Shown here: piece by piece, positions 1 to 13,083 of the stretch | Layout of the letters: each line of letters opens with the position of its first letter | Position numbering within the stretch: the stretch's first letter is position 1 | Assembly (NCBI GenBank): GCA_015499985.1 | Contig: JAAAUF010000106.1 | Location: 3,371 to 64,695 of the forward strand | Source: Haplosporangium gracile | Lineage: Eukaryota > Mortierellomycota > Mortierellomycetes > Mortierellales > Mortierellaceae | Direction: 5' to 3' | DNA: 61,325 nucleotides | Position numbers and translations under genes: made by a program | Notes under the pieces: generated by a model | Seen by the model: the letters and a program-made list of their open reading frames with translations, nothing else | Databases searched by the model: none | What the model was told of the DNA's origin: nothing

Positions 1-501
1 GTGTTTGCTGATAAATAGGTGAAAATCTTACTCACCCTCCCACTCCGAGTCTAGCGGGCTTATCTCAGTTGTGTAGAAACTCTACTCTTGAGTGTATCCC
101 AAGCTGTCAGTTCTCTTCCGGATACTCCCTTGACTTTGTGCACCACTCTCCTCTTCTCCAATTTATCCCTGTTAGCCCATGGCCATGCTGACCTCCTGTT
201 GCTTGAGATCTTTTTTTACACCCACCCTCTTTGCCACCTCTCTTTGGCCCAGAACAAAGCACCCCTTGCAACTCCCTTTCTTCCTTTACTCACTCGCCGT
301 TGCTTGCTTGCACGCCCGCAGCCACCCACCACACCGCACGTGACATCGTCCGAATAGATAGAGTTTCCACCAATCATGTCCTTCCGTCGTTCACCTTTCA
401 GAAACCATAAGGTTAATAACCTACCGTTACTATGTATTTATTCAATGGACATCTATGATATTGTTGTGATCACTTTTCGCTGGCGCGCATTTTTTATGGT
501 T
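1..501. other. Intergenic, 3' of the SAPS gene; possible leftmost partial exon
   Basis: No coding region is supported. The + strand is CT-rich. On the minus strand there is one strong-looking 5' splice site (GG|gtgagtaag, exon edge near position 36). It could belong to the 5' part of a minus-strand gene lying off the left edge, but I see no convincing reading frame feeding into it. Confidence 0.3.
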
Positions 502-3500
502 TTACTTATCGTGCAACTCCAATCCCTCAACCTTCTTTGCCAACTCGCTCGAAGCCGTATCCTCCTTCACACTTTCACTCGTTTTCTCGACTGATGGAGT
601 TGCTGTTGCCGTGGCCGTTGACGGTGCTGGGGTAGTAGACGATGTCTTGGGAAGATCAGATCCATCTGAAGACACCGTCGTCTTCAGCTTAGGTGCAGAT
701 GCATCTAACAATGGTACGGGCTCCATCTTCACCTCGGGGGTGGGCTTGCTCCCTTCCTTCACCTCCTCCTCCTTCTTGTCTTCCTTCTTCTCTTCTGCTG
801 GGTTTGTTGTTGTCGTAGGCTCTTCCTGATATTCAATAACGGGCGTCTCGTGAACCTTGGGCGCAAGTTTTACGGGCTCCATCTCAACCTCCTTCTGATC
901 CTTCACCTCAACTTCCTTGCTCTCCTGAACAGGTGCAGACTCTGTTGTTGTCGTCGTCGTTGTCGTTGGAGCAGCAACGGTCGTGAACGGGTCTGCCATC
1001 CCATCGCCGAAGGGATCAGCGTCTCCAGAGGCAGGGGTATCCGTGTTTTTTGTTATATTTGCGGTAGTTGTCGCGCCCTGGGCGTCTACGCTAAACGGTG
1101 GGAAATCAAACTCATCCTTGCCGTCACCACTTGACTCTCCAGTCTTAAACTCCGTGAAACCATCCTGGAAATCCTCAGACCAGTCCGTCAGCGTGGCTCT
1201 AAACTGACTTGCAGAACCGAGTTCATTCACCTTGGCATCACCGAATGAGTTAGGCCACTATGAGGTCCATTATAAATACAAGGAATGAATGTTAGCATGC
1301 ATTCCTCTACAAATACCATGTTTAATAACACATACAACAAATAAATCGCCTAAAACTTACGGGAGAGTTCCATGCTTCCTCGTCGACACCATCGTCATCA
1401 TCGCTATCGTCATAGTCCATAGCATGGTGGTTACCAAAGGGATCTTCAAGTGTGTTGGCAGCCGCAGCAGCGCGGCGACGCTCAAAGTCGCTATCAGCGC
1501 CATACTCTCCGATCCAATTGCCCTCCTCATCGTCCTCATCCTCGTCCGATGATCCAAACTTGTCGGGGAGATTGTTTGTAATCTGCTGGCTCAAATAACG
1601 AGCAAACTAATGGAATATTACAAAAAAAGAAAGTGTCAGGAGGGATATATTCTCTTCCAGTCATAAAAGTCATTGGAGCTATCCTGAGACGTTACCTGAT
1701 CACTGCCGACATCGCCTTCTTGTCCGGCGCCTCCATCTCCGCCAAGGAAGCTGTTATTGCTGCCATAGTTATCTCCGCCATCGTCCAAAAAGTCGTCATC
1801 GTTGCCATCGTCCATGCCAGATGGATGCGCCTCAATGACATTAGGACGCGATCCTCCCAAGACCTGTGCATCGCGCTCCTTAGTCTCCTTCAACACTTTG
1901 GAGACATAGTTCCACCAGTCTTCAAGATCGATAAACTCGTAGAGCATTGGCAACAGGGACGTTTGTGAGTAGAGCTCTAACAGTTTGACAGTCTCGTCTG
2001 CAATATATGTCAAGTGTCCCATGTATCCGAGACGAACACCCTTTGGCTGAGCACTATTTTTGATCACAAAAAGTCAAATATCAGTTACATATTCGCATAC
2101 ATGTTATGGGCAATTGCAATACCAAATCCTCAATGTAAAAGCAGCTTACCACTCGTAGTCGCAGAGGCGCTGGGCGTCGGTGATGCGCTTGGTGAGCTGT
2201 CCATCCTTGAAGATGGAAATCGTCAAACGCCTGTTCCAGCCCTCCTTGATGCCTTGGTCCGCCTTGGGAGGAATGTAGGTTCCGTTCATATCAGGGCGTC
2301 CAATGTCACCCATGGGTCGGTGGAACACCTGATGAACCATGTCGTAAACAACCGTATGGAGGAAATTGTTCCATGGGAACTGGAAAAAGAGGTCAAAGCA
2401 GGTGGGGATTATGCGGTGATCGACAAACTGCATCTTTAAAAAGTCGCCAACGGGAATCGTGACCTCGTTCTCCAGTGGGTGAGAGGATCCAAGGGTGGCC
2501 GCGGTGGAGCTGGTGAGGGTCGAAGAAGCGCCTGGTGGAGGAGATGCTCTGGGAGTTGCCTGGTCGTCCACAACCAAAGCAGCGGTATCCTCATCAGATG
2601 ACTCAGTGTCACCCTTAGTCTCAGTAACTGCCTCAGTCTTAACCTCTTCAGTCTTCTCTTCGGGCTTCTTCTCCTTAGCAGCCGGTGACTCCTTTTGTGA
2701 CTCCTTTTGTGCCTCCTTTTGTGCCTCATCAACCTCCTTTGTATCCCCGGACTCATCCTCGTTCTCCTTGTTCGATTCGGCTCCATTCGCAGCCCTGGCA
2801 GCTTCCACCTCCTCCTTGACGTGCTGAGACTGGTGAAGGAACGACTGCTCGGCAGTGACCGTTGGGACCTTGACAGTGCCGTCAGGTGAGACAGAAATGA
2901 TGGGGCGCGAGTTCAAAACGGCCATGTTGGAGCAGTGGAGAAGCTCAGCAAACATTTCGCAAATCTTGAGACGCTCGAAACCCAAAGGAATCTGATTTCC
3001 GATCGATGTGGCGATAGGACCAGTCTATGATCGTTGGATAAGAAGGATATCGGTTAGCACCCTTTTCAAAGAGTCATTTGTCGCAGTCGCGTCCATACTT
3101 CCGTTGCGACACCACTTACAACTGATCTTGGAACGACGAGAAGGTCCTTGAAGTCCTCGATCCTGGCAGCTAAAACCTTCAACAGGTCGCTCAAATCCAC
3201 AGCCTCGCGGATAATCTCGGTCGAATTTGGAGGAAGCGGCTCAACATCATAATCACTAGAAGAAAACGTAAGAGCCATAATGGCGCATGAGTTCCGTGAA
3301 CGCATGAATGCAGTATATTGACAAAATGCTATGCTGGCAGTTCTGTTCCTCGTACCTGTTGTTTCTGCGGATCAGCTCGATAAAGATGGTAACACCGTTA
3401 ATAAGAGTCGAGGTGGAGTGAGGGGCGGTTCTATCCAGCATGAATCCAACCAGCTTTGTAACAATGACCTCGCTCTTCAACTCGTCAATCAAAACGTTCG

Positions 3501-5676
3501 TTCCAATGGAAGGCTGCTCTGGGTGAGACGACTGTGAGATCGCAATAATGTCCAGCAAAACTTGCGACGCAACCGAGTGAACCTGTGTATTAAATGATGA
3601 GAAGTTATCAGTACCAATTGTAGAAGTGGATAGCTGCTAACTGCGAGATGATGAAAGTGCAGTGCATAAAGAAATAATTACCTCCGCATCAAAGTTGGGG
3701 TCGAGACGGTTGACAAGCCATGGCATCAATCCTTGCTCGCTCAACCACTATTGTGGTTGACAAAAATAAATCATTGATGCGTCAGTATTGCGGTCAGACA
3801 TGACGACGGTGGCAAGAGTTTGCTCCTGATGAAAGGATGTCGCATGTACCTGAACGGTTCCTTTGCCCTCGGGTGACTCTTCCATACTAATAATCTTGAG
3901 CAAGAGATCCATGATAGACGAGGTCGACATATGAAGTAACAACTTGGGAACCACTTCAGGTCGTGATTTGATAAATTGAAGCATCTATCAGAAAGGAAAA
4001 GTAGACATAGGTGATATAAGATGCTTGTCCTCCCATTTCCACTGCCAAGGCAGGGTATGCAGGGCTCAAAGTTCACATAATCTAACTTCAGCAGAACTTA
4101 CATCTCCAGTTTTCTTCATCAAAAAAACGCCGATGACTTTGGCAAAGTAGCTGGCTTGCACGGGGTTCAGAGGAGGAGGGCGGTCAAGAAACTCCCAAAA
4201 CTTTTCGAGCATATCGATATTCGACAAGGCAGATTCAAAGATTCCCCAGACCTCGCAGGCAATGACTTCACAGGCAATAAATGGGTATCTATTGCAGAAG
4301 AAAAAAGTGAAAGAGGTCATAACAATAGGTTAGTCTCCTTCTTGGCGTGGAATATGATGCCTGCTCGCCACTCACTCATCTTTTATAAAATACTCTGCTT
4401 CTGCCTTGATCGCTCTCTTACACCTTCACCAATCTTTAAATACAGATTCCTGCTCCAGTCTTGTTCGCTCTCTCACACCCATCCCTCTGTGAAAGAAGAA
4501 TCATGCTCCAACTTTTCTGGTGTCCTGTTTATCCAAGTGTATGTGTCGTATGTGCGTCTGTTTATGTACGTCCCTTTGTGCGCACCTTGTGATTGTCGAG
4601 TAGATTGGTACGACCAAATAGAAAACAAAAACAAAAACAAAAAAAGACATGAGCCAGATTCTTGTTCAATAGGGTTGACAATGCCGAGGCCTGGTGAAGG
4701 AGTAGTAGATCTCTCCTTGTTGATATTCCAATCCTGACAAAGCCAGCCCACGTAAGCCGTTGCAGTAAAAAAACAAGCGTGCCCTTGTGTTTTTGCGTCC
4801 TGTCGTGCCATCGATCCTTTTTTTGCTCGACAGACTTACTTGAACCGTGCACGGTCTTCGAGGTCATCGCTGATGATATAACCCAGCAGCTGCCGAAGAA
4901 CATTGGGCTCGCGCAGGCTATTGACAATATAAAAGGTAGAAAAAGAGAAAAAGGCGTGTCAGGTCAGAGGCGTCTTTATTATTCTTGCTCGTGTGAGAAG
5001 GCGACAACAAGAACTCTGAAAAGAGAAGAGTATCGCTGTTAACAAGATGGCGGCGGCTTTTTTTTTTTTTTTTTTTTTGACACGGCCAACTTGTTTTTTT
5101 TTTTCTGATGAGCAGTCGAATAAGAGCAAATGTAAAAGCGATCCAGCTGCGACGACGAGTTGACCAAAAGTCGATTCTTGCCGAATGCATCCATATGAAT
5201 GTGTGTAAAGTGTGATGTTGAGTTATTGTGTCAACCACTGTCCGACGAAAACTCTTGGATATGTTGTATCTATTCATTCTCTTCTCCTTGTTCGTGAGTT
5301 GGCGGGTCGTAAGCTTTTCCTCCCAGTCTCGACTATATCCCGAGCTTCTTTTGTTTCCTCTACTGGTTTCGTTCCTGTGAGCTGAGTTGAGCCGGTAGAC
5401 GCCCAGAACAAGACAGACAAGGGCCTGGTACGAAAACATGCTTGTCGTTCCTGTCCATACGGCTTGCTCGGTTATGTGTGTGTTGAGGAGGGTGTACAAC
5501 AAGAAGAAGCAACAAAGTAAGGAAGAGGGTATTTACTATTCGATAAGCCTTGGGTTCTGTGCCTTGCATTCCTGAATGAGATCATCCTGTTCGAGGAGCT
5601 CCTCGAGCGAGACGTTTCCGGACTCGAGGAGGTGTTCGATGACGGATGTGTTTTGGTGTCCGAATCTCCAGTACAT
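502..5676 (-). CDS. SAPS-domain phosphatase-associated protein (Sit4/PP6 regulatory subunit)
   Basis: Spliced gene, read right to left. Exons: 5676-5537, 4917-4840, 4288-4102, 3984-3850, 3747-3682, 3582-3356, 3255-3120, 3024-2150, 2053-1696, 1606-1361, 1257-502 (3204 nt, 1067 aa). The N-terminus MYWRFGHQNTSVIEHLL, then LREPNVLRQLLGY and the helical repeats to about residue 700 are characteristic of SAPS proteins (yeast Sap155/185/190, S. pombe Ekc1, human PP6R1-3). These bind the Sit4/PP6 catalytic subunit and direct it to cell-cycle, TOR and stress targets. A Lys/Glu-rich low-complexity insert lies near residues 350-450, acidic Asp/Glu clusters follow, and a Pro/Thr-rich tail ends the protein, as in fungal members. 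All boundaries are GT-AG and phases agree. The first two introns are long for a fungus (619 and 551 bp) and the first holds a poly-T run. Family assignment is strong; which paralogue is not resolved. Confidence 0.9.
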
Positions 5677-6837
5677 GGCTAATGTGCGTTAGGATAGAGA
5701 TATAAAAAGAGAGTGATGTGTAATCCAGAAGAGAAGAATGTCACAGAGCAAAAGGACAAGGGAATAGTAAAGAGCAAAGAAAAAAAAAAGAATAGAAGGG
5801 GAGAGGGGGTGGATGCTGGCGAGGATGATGACAGAAGAGAAGTAGAGGAGAAGAGGAAAAGGACAAAAAAAAGGGCGGGACGTAGAAGTTGGAAGTGAAA
5901 GTGAAAGTGGGCACGAGTCACTCGTCTGTAAGAGAGATTGAAATTTGAATTTTCGACAGATGTGTCTAGTAGGGTAATAATGATACATCGTCTCTCATTG
6001 AGCATCGAATATCATCAAGCATGCTACATACATACATACATACCTGAACAAGCATTCCTCATTCATTCCCTTTTGTTCTCTCTTCCCTGACCTCTCTTTG
6101 TTCCCTTGCCTAGCTAAAAGCAAAAAAGGTATTCAGGCATGGCACTGTAAAGAGAGCGAGAAACAAAAAAAAACGTGCGACCTTGACTTTGCTACCTTTG
6201 TTGGTCGCTCCATTTTTTCGAGTGCTCACTTCGCATCTCTTGTTTTGCTCTTATTTTGTTGTTTACTCCCAGAAGTATGCTGTAATCCAACTTCTGTGTC
6301 ATTCTTCTTCTTCTATCGCGTGTGTCGTCGTGTTGTGGCTCTGTTTTTCTTGTATCTATCGCATCTGTTTGATTACTTTGGCCTCCATCTGCTTCTTTTC
6401 TTCTTTTCATATGTGATATAGACCCTTTTATCAGGGCACATTAACACCTCGCATTACACCTCACATCCACACCCATACTCATATTCACGACGCGCACTTC
6501 CAGATGTTCACACAAGAGTCTTTTCGTTTTCTTTGCCTTCCTGTTGACCCCTTCCAACTTGCCACCAACAGTGCAGGACAAGCGATCGAATGTTCTTCTC
6601 CCTCTTCTTCACCTTTCCCCAACCAACAGCGGGTGGCTTGTACCCGATTTTTCCCTTTTCAAAAATCGAATCAGTCCCAGCCAGGCACACACTGCACACA
6701 CATGTGGGTTGTATTCGAGTTAAGGCAGGGCAGAGCTGGGCGAACGTTCAGAAGGGTGCGATATAAAGCGTCGCCTCTCCCCGCATTCTCAGACTTTAAC
6801 CATCTTTCTTCTTCCCTCTTCACACTCATCTTCAACC
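5677..6837. other. Divergent intergenic region (SAPS gene / fumarase)
   Basis: Shared upstream region of two divergently transcribed genes. It is pyrimidine/purine-biased low-complexity DNA and no coding region is supported. A minus-strand acceptor-like cattag lies directly before the SAPS start codon, so a 5'-UTR intron for that gene is possible. Confidence 0.5.
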
Positions 6838-8166
6838 ATGAACATCCTGAAGTTGAACGCCACCAGGGCCACTCCCGTAGGTTTCTTCTCATTCATACTC
6901 CTTCAACTTCATTGCATTCAGGGCTGCAAGATGCACACACACAGTACCCAACAAAAATTACATTCACGTCCTTTTCAGTCTACCCGGATCGGATCAGATC
7001 TTCTTTACTCTTGCCACCACACTCGTCTTTATCACTACTCCCATAACCACCTACTCACACACTTTTTCCTGCATCTTGTTAAATGCCATATGAATAGGTC
7101 TTGCGCCAGCAGCTTCGCTCGCTCAGCTCCACTGCTGCCTGGGTAAGTCCTACGCTTTGACCGCGTCTCTCTTTTTCTTTCTATACAAAAACAAAATAAC
7201 CATGGGACAGACAGGACAGGGCGGGACAGAGCAGCCCATGTCTTATTATGTGTGACCCAATCCGGTTCTTCTCTTACTACTTACTACCTCTCTTCTCTGA
7301 AGAAAGGAGTCATCGAAACCTCTATCACTTTCACATTCTCTCACGATCACTTGGACGCACCGTCCTCTTCTTGTTTGTCGCTTTGATCGTTGCTTGCTAT
7401 AAAAACCAGTTGGCTGACAGACCCCTTTCTTTTTCAAATCACTCACCAAATATCGACACTTCCTCGTCCTCTTTTTTTTCCCCCACCATTTGACTTTTAT
7501 ATCCATCTCCTCTTTTGTGGCTCTCAATCATAACTCTACCATATACACACTAAATAACAAATGTCCTCGTCCATCTTTCCTGTCCTCGGTCCACAGGCCC
7601 AAAAGTTCCGTCAGGAGGCCGATACCTTTGGTGATCTCCAGGTCCCCGCCGACAGATACTGGGGTGCCCAGACTCAGCGGTAAGCAAACTGATTTGCTTG
7701 GTTATTATTCACTTTCTGATCAGCTGTACACTTGGTCCATGTAATCATATCAAGAAGAAGAACAAGACGAAGAAGAAAAAACGTGAAAAAAACCCTATCG
7801 AGCAATTGAAAAGTTGTAGTCATAAGAAAAGAAGAAGATAACATGAAGCTGAAGGAGGTGTAGCCATAAAAAGAAGAGTGGACAAAGAAAAGGAAAAGTA
7901 AATGAATGTTCATTCGCTCATTCTTTTTCCTTTTTGAACATTGATCATCATAGTTCGCTTCAGAACTTCGACATTGGTGGACCCACCGAGCGTATGCCCG
8001 AGCCTCTTATCAAGGCCTTTGGTGTCTTGAAGCGCGCCGCTGCTCAGGTCAACATGACCTACGGTCTCGATGGCAAGGTCGGTGATGCCATCGTCAAGGC
8101 CGCCGACGAGGTCATCGAGGGCAAGCTTCTCGACCACTTCCCCTTGGTTGTCTGGCAGACCGGTTC

Positions 8167-8203
<37 letters not shown>

Positions 8204-9181
8204 TCCAACCGTGCCATTGAGCTCCTCGGAGGCGAGCTCGGCTCCAAGAAGCCCGTTCACCCCAACGATCACGTCAACATGTCCCAGTCTTCCAACGACA
8301 CCTTCCCCACTGCCATGCACGTCGCCACCGCCATCGAGATCAACAAGCGCCTCATCCCCGCCGTCACCCTCCTCCGTGATGCCATCCAGGCCAAGTCTGA
8401 CGAGTTCAAGGACATCATCAAGATTGGTCGCACCCACTTGCAGGATGCCACTCCCTTGACCCTCGGACAGGAGTTCTCTGGCTATTCTCAGCAGCTCACC
8501 TACGGTCTCGAGCGTGTCCAGAGCACCCTCCCCCACCTCTACAACCTCGCCCAGGGCGGTACCGCCGTCGGAACCGTATGTTTCCTGTCTCTTTTGTTTC
8601 TTTTGTGATATTGCTTTGCACGTGGGAAAAGTTGATTGTCTGTGGAGAAAATTGTCATTGCGAAAGTAGGGGGTGACACGGCACATTGGAGACCAACCAT
8701 AATAAGGACATTTGAACATCATTGCCGCACATTGGACACACACTGGACGCGCACTAGAGCAATCGAGAAACAGGAAAACTCATACGCATTGGACAAGTGT
8801 GAAAAGACGAGAAAATGAAGAGACGAGAGCAAGAGACAAGGATTTAAAGATTAATGAAGAAATAGAGAATGACTTGGGAGAACACTTGTAGCGCGAAATG
8901 CTAATTCTTCATTCTTCGTACATATATAGGGCCTGAACACTCGTGAGGGTTTCGATGTCAAGGTTGCTGATGCCATCTCGAGCATCACCAAGCTTCCCTT
9001 CAAGACTGCCCCCAACAAGTTCGAGGCCCTTGCTGCCCACGATGCCATCGTTGAGGCCCATGGTGCCTTGAACGTCTTGGCTGTCTCGTTGATGAAGATT
9101 GCCAACGATATCCGCTTCTTGGGCTCTGGTCCCCGTTGCGGTCTCGGCGAGTTGAACTTGCCCGAGAACGAGCCCGGTTCG

Positions 9182-9223
<42 letters not shown>

Positions 9224-9628
9224 ATGACCATGGTCTGCTCCCAGGTCATGGGTAACAACACCACTGTCTCTATTGCTGGCTCGAACGGCCACTTTGAGTT
9301 GAACGTCTTCAAGCCCGTGATGGTCAAGAACACTATCCAGTCGATCCGTCTCCTTTCCGATGCCTGTATCTCGTTCACTAAGAACTGTGTTGTTGGTATT
9401 GAGGCCAACGAGAAGAAGATCAACGCTATCATGAACGAGTCATTGATGTTGGTTACTGCTCTTAACCCTTACATTGGTTACGATAACGCCGCCAAGTGCG
9501 CTAAGAAGGCCCACAAGGAAGGCACCACCTTGAAGGAGGCTGCCATCTCCCTCGGTCTCTTGAACGATGAGCAGTTCAAGGAGTGGGTCCGCCCCGAACT
9601 CATGTTGGGACCCACCAAGGCCAAGTAA
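6838..9628 (+). CDS. FUM1: Fumarate hydratase (fumarase, class II), mitochondrial form
   Basis: Exons 6838-6876, 7098-7142, 7597-7679, 7954-8575, 8930-9628; 1488 nt, 495 aa. It interconverts fumarate and malate in the TCA cycle. Class II fumarase motifs are all present: [36 protein letters not shown] and the superfamily signature [15 protein letters not shown]. The first two exons encode only a leader rich in Arg, Leu and Ser without acidic residues ([13 protein letters not shown], then [15 protein letters not shown]), a typical mitochondrial presequence. Conserved enzyme sequence starts in exon 3. An ATG at 7561 is in frame with exon 3 and gives a leaderless version (see separate entry). The coding part is strongly biased to C-ending codons, as expected for a highly expressed gene. 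Intron 4 is 354 bp. Identification is secure. Confidence 0.96.
7561..7679 (+). CDS. FUM1: Alternative first exon of fumarase (predicted cytosolic form)
   Basis: ATG at 7561 has A at -3 (acaaATG) and reads 12 codons, [12 protein letters not shown], straight through the exon 3 splice acceptor (cacag at 7592-7596) in the enzyme frame. A transcript starting in intron 2 would encode a 479-aa fumarase lacking the mitochondrial leader. Seen: the open in-frame extension and good start context. Known: fumarase acts in both mitochondria and cytosol in most eukaryotes. Inferred: that an internal promoter makes this form. Confidence 0.5.
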
Positions 9629-10524
9629 ATATCTTCATTTCTTTCCTCCCTACTCCCTATCTTTTAGCAGGCAACCATTCTATTTTCCCCTGTGAGTTGC
9701 CTGTTCTCTGTTTCATATCCCCCTTCCATCCACCATCTCACATAGAAAAAATAAGAAGCTTTTTTTGCTCTCATCCATCGATCGCACATAGCTGTTCTTG
9801 TTATTGTTGCTGACGTTTAGGAAATGACGATGATGATTGTTTCGTATCATGTAATTGTGTTGATGTTGTTGTTGTGGTGGTGGTGGTTGCACTAAACGGA
9901 TACAACAATTACACACCAAAGCATTGACAAAGAGAGCAAAAGGGAGGAAAAGGTGTCGACGACACAGCCATGAAGCCATCTTTTTTTTTTTTTTTTAATT
10001 TTGTATGCGAACATGGCCTTACGCCCTTCAAGAAAAACCCGAAAGGGAGTAAGACAAAGAAGCAACCCTAAATTCAGGTCCAGGTTTATTCAGGCACACG
10101 GAACCAGTAGGTTACGGTTTGCTAGTTCCGGGAGGGTAAATTCGAGACCCCAGTTCGTTTCACATGCTCTCTTCTTTCTCATCATTCAGCCGAGAGGAGT
10201 TAAAATCTTGTTCAAGAAAGCGGTATTTTATTTTATTTTAACTTCGTGCCATTCGAAGGATGATTAGAGTCGAGAAGAAGAAAAAAAAAAAAGAAGGACT
10301 AATGGTTCTTGGGCTAGTTAGCCACCCGAATGAACAAAGCACAAAATATAATAAACAAGGGACCATGCATTCATTCCATCATTTTTTTTTCCCTCTATTT
10401 GGAGGGAGACAAAATATTTACAGTAAACCGTTTTGTTGTTGTGTTTTTAGTTCGTGGTGCTATAAAAAATGTAAGCAATTGCCCTGTTGTCAGGATTTAT
10501 TAATATCTTTGTGTTTATTCTTCT
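9629..10524. other. Intergenic, convergent 3' ends
   Basis: Lies between the 3' ends of fumarase (+) and the GPI-type protein (-). It contains T-runs, a GTT-rich stretch near 9850-9890 and poly-A/T tracts. No gene, tRNA or repeat could be supported. Confidence 0.4.
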
Positions 10525-10932
10525 TTAAAGAGCAAGGGTACCGGCACCAGCAACAACAGCCGACAAAATCACCAATCCCAAACCCATCAACACCTCCCCC
10601 TTTCCACCAGCACCAATACGAGAAGCGCTGTTGGGTCCACCAGGCTTAGGGGTAGGCGAGTAACCAGGGTTGAGAGATCGACCGGTCGCAACAGAGGCGA
10701 TGACACTGGCGAGGGACGAAAAGTCAGGGAGCGTCATGTTGCTGGGAGGACGAGTCGTTGGGGCGGTGGTAATGGTCGGGGTGATACTCGTGGCGGTTCC
10801 GGTTACAACGGCGGTGGTGGTGGTGGTGGTGAGGGTTGGGGTGGTAGATGTTGCGGGGACTTCTTGGGCGGTGGAAATGGTCGCGAGGGTTGCGAGGAGG
10901 AGGAAGGTCGTGACGGAGGATTTGAACATCAT
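10525..10932 (-). CDS. Small Ser/Thr-rich GPI-anchored-type surface protein
   Basis: Single-exon 135-aa reading frame. Residues 1-22 form a signal peptide (basic start, hydrophobic core FLLLATLATI, cleavage likely after STA). Residues 23-70 are almost entirely Thr/Ser/Pro/Ala/Val, a typical O-mannosylation region. The last 20 or so residues form a hydrophobic tail (VLMGLGLVILSAVVAGAGTL) after a small-residue stretch (GPNSASRIGAGG), as in GPI-attachment signals. No catalytic domain is visible. A cell-wall or plasma-membrane mannoprotein is the natural reading; its specific function is unknown. There are two tandem start codons (MM), and the outer one is used here. Confidence 0.75.
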   Translation of the reverse strand: MMFKSSVTTFLLLATLATISTAQEVPATSTTPTLTTTTTTAVVTGTATSITPTITTAPTTRPPSNMTLPDFSSLASVIASVATGRSLNPGYSPTPKPGGPNSASRIGAGGKGEVLMGLGLVILSAVVAGAGTLAL

Positions 10933-13083
10933 TTTGTTGTATGTGTTTGTTATGTGGAGAAAGTTAGGTGAGGAGTTGGGAGGGTTTTGAAGGAGTGGAG
11001 GTAGGAGTTAAGAAAGGTAGGGGTGAAGTGGAGTTGGACAGTGAAGTGTGGAGAAGAAAAGAAAAAAAAGAGGAAAAAGAAGAAAAGCGCAAAGTAGAAG
11101 AAAACGGAAAATAAGTTCTTGCCCGAACGCTGAGCTGAGCCTTCACTCGCTCACTTTACTCGTTCGATCAGGCAATGGGGCGTGAGCATTATGAAGACAA
11201 TGAAAAGAGAGAAGAACCTGACAAAGAAGTAACAGACGGTTCAACGGACGATTGGAACTCTGCTGGAAGGGCGTGAGGGATGAAAATTAGAAAAAATGAG
11301 AGCAATTTCTTTGCGTTGCGGAACTGCAACGCTAATGCGATAAGCGACCCAATTTGGGTTTGTAGACCGACGACAGGTACGTATTCGTACAACTGTAGAG
11401 GGGTGGTGAGGTACCAACTGTGAGCGAGGGGCGGGCAGTGAGAGAGAGACATAAGGGCCATGGCTTATTTGCACATGCATTTGACAACCTTTCAATCTCG
11501 CTTTTGACCACAGCCCTCTTCGTTCACGCACCTCACCATTTACTCATCTATGCAACGAATAATTTGTCCGTTGGAAAGAGAATTGCAGAAATGGAGAAAG
11601 GAAAGGAGCGAGCCAGTGAACCGTCTACGCTGTTTATCGCTTCGTAGACAATAAAGGAGGAGGAAGGGAGGGCGAGGCATTGATCTGGGGCTCTTTTTCG
11701 TTCTTTGTTTTCTGTCTAGTGTTTAGCCGCTCTCTGCCTTAGCACCCCATCGCCACCAAAGACAAGGAAAAGAGGCCGCGGCTCTTGCGCGCTAAAATAA
11801 CGCTTCTTTAGGGGACTAAACAGTGAGGTAACTTACTCGTCTCTCCACATGATAATCCACAAAGGCACGGGCACGGAGAGCGGAGGAATAAATTTATTTG
11901 GGCGCGAGTGGCGACTTTGTTGGCATGCACACACACATACACGCATACACACATACACACATACACACTACGTACACACACATATGGATAATAGACGCAA
12001 TTTACCAATGTTGTACGAGCGTGAATGCAAGAAGACGTACTTAATGACATGCAGACATGCCTCGGCTGAATTGCCTCGAACAATGGGAAGGAAATGCTTT
12101 GAACGGCAGTCATTTCACATTCATGTTCTGCTGTAAAAATAAAATATGTGAAAGTGGAATTAGATTATCACCAGTTACAGATCGTTCAATTAGGGACTTG
12201 ATCACAGAGACTTCGCCCTTCTTACGTTCTGGTGACAGCAAAATAAGAGTGCGAAGGCGATGTTGAGATGAGTAGTGATTCTGCCATCACTGTCGACTGG
12301 AGAACAAGTCATATGGCAGACAAAAAAAAAAATGCACAGAAGGGAGAGGGATGAGAGAGTTTCAAAAGCAAGTGAATGAATCGCGGGAAGGAGTAATGAA
12401 AAAAGTTTATTATAAAAAACGGAAGAAAAAAAAGACAGAAAGAAAGGTATTGATCAACGCGCATTGTAAAGTCGTAAATTTTCCAGGAGGTGGATGAGAA
12501 AGGAGAGCTGCAACTGGCATGAATTGATTATCATAATTGTGTTTTTATTTTTATTTTTGTTTGAAAGATCCTAAAGGACGTACCATCCGTGCCCTGCCCC
12601 TTCACAAAAAAGGGCATCAGCAAAACGACGATAGCAATCAAGGAAAGTGAAGAAATACAAGTAGAAAAGGTAATAATAAAAGTAGCAATGTGTGTTGTTG
12701 TGTGTGAAATACAAGAAAGAATGCAATGAGAGATAGCAATCATTATGAACTCTCGTTCATAATGAAAGTATTGATGGTGGTGGCGGGGAATTCTCCTAGC
12801 TGCGTATGCACTGTCAGACAAAAGGCATCATAACAATGATAGAAGAGGAGGATCCATAACTCGAGTGTAGCAAAAGTAAAAATTGAGTGCGGGGCAAGTG
12901 AAACGTTAAATAGAAAAAGTGTCACAAAAGTGTCAACTCTTTGCTTGTGTTACCGCCGCGATGTTGGAACGACCATGCCAACAACCACCTTGAACGTTCC
13001 CAATCGCCCTTCCTTTGTCGGACAAAGCAGGGCCAATGGGACTTCAAGAGGGGGCCGATGGCTTGGTTGTATCCGAGATACAT
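10933..13083. other. Intergenic region with (CA)n microsatellite
   Basis: About 2.1 kb upstream of the GPI-type gene and downstream of the bZIP gene. It includes a CA/CATA microsatellite at about 11928-11985. The ORFs here are short, without recognisable motifs, and composed of low-complexity sequence. No gene is supported. Confidence 0.4.

Noticed and set aside
7910..8743. 277-codon minus-strand frame rich in Gly, Asp, Leu and Val
   Set aside because: Antisense shadow of the C-biased codons of fumarase exon 4, and it has no relatives.
10005..10260. tRNA-like phrases near the fumarase 3' end (attcgagacccc and similar)
   Set aside because: No cloverleaf could be built: the acceptor and anticodon stems do not pair. 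No tRNA elsewhere passed the same test.
11928..11985. CA-rich array considered as a regulatory or CRISPR-like repeat
   Set aside because: It is a simple microsatellite with no spacers. CRISPR arrays are not expected in a nuclear fungal genome.
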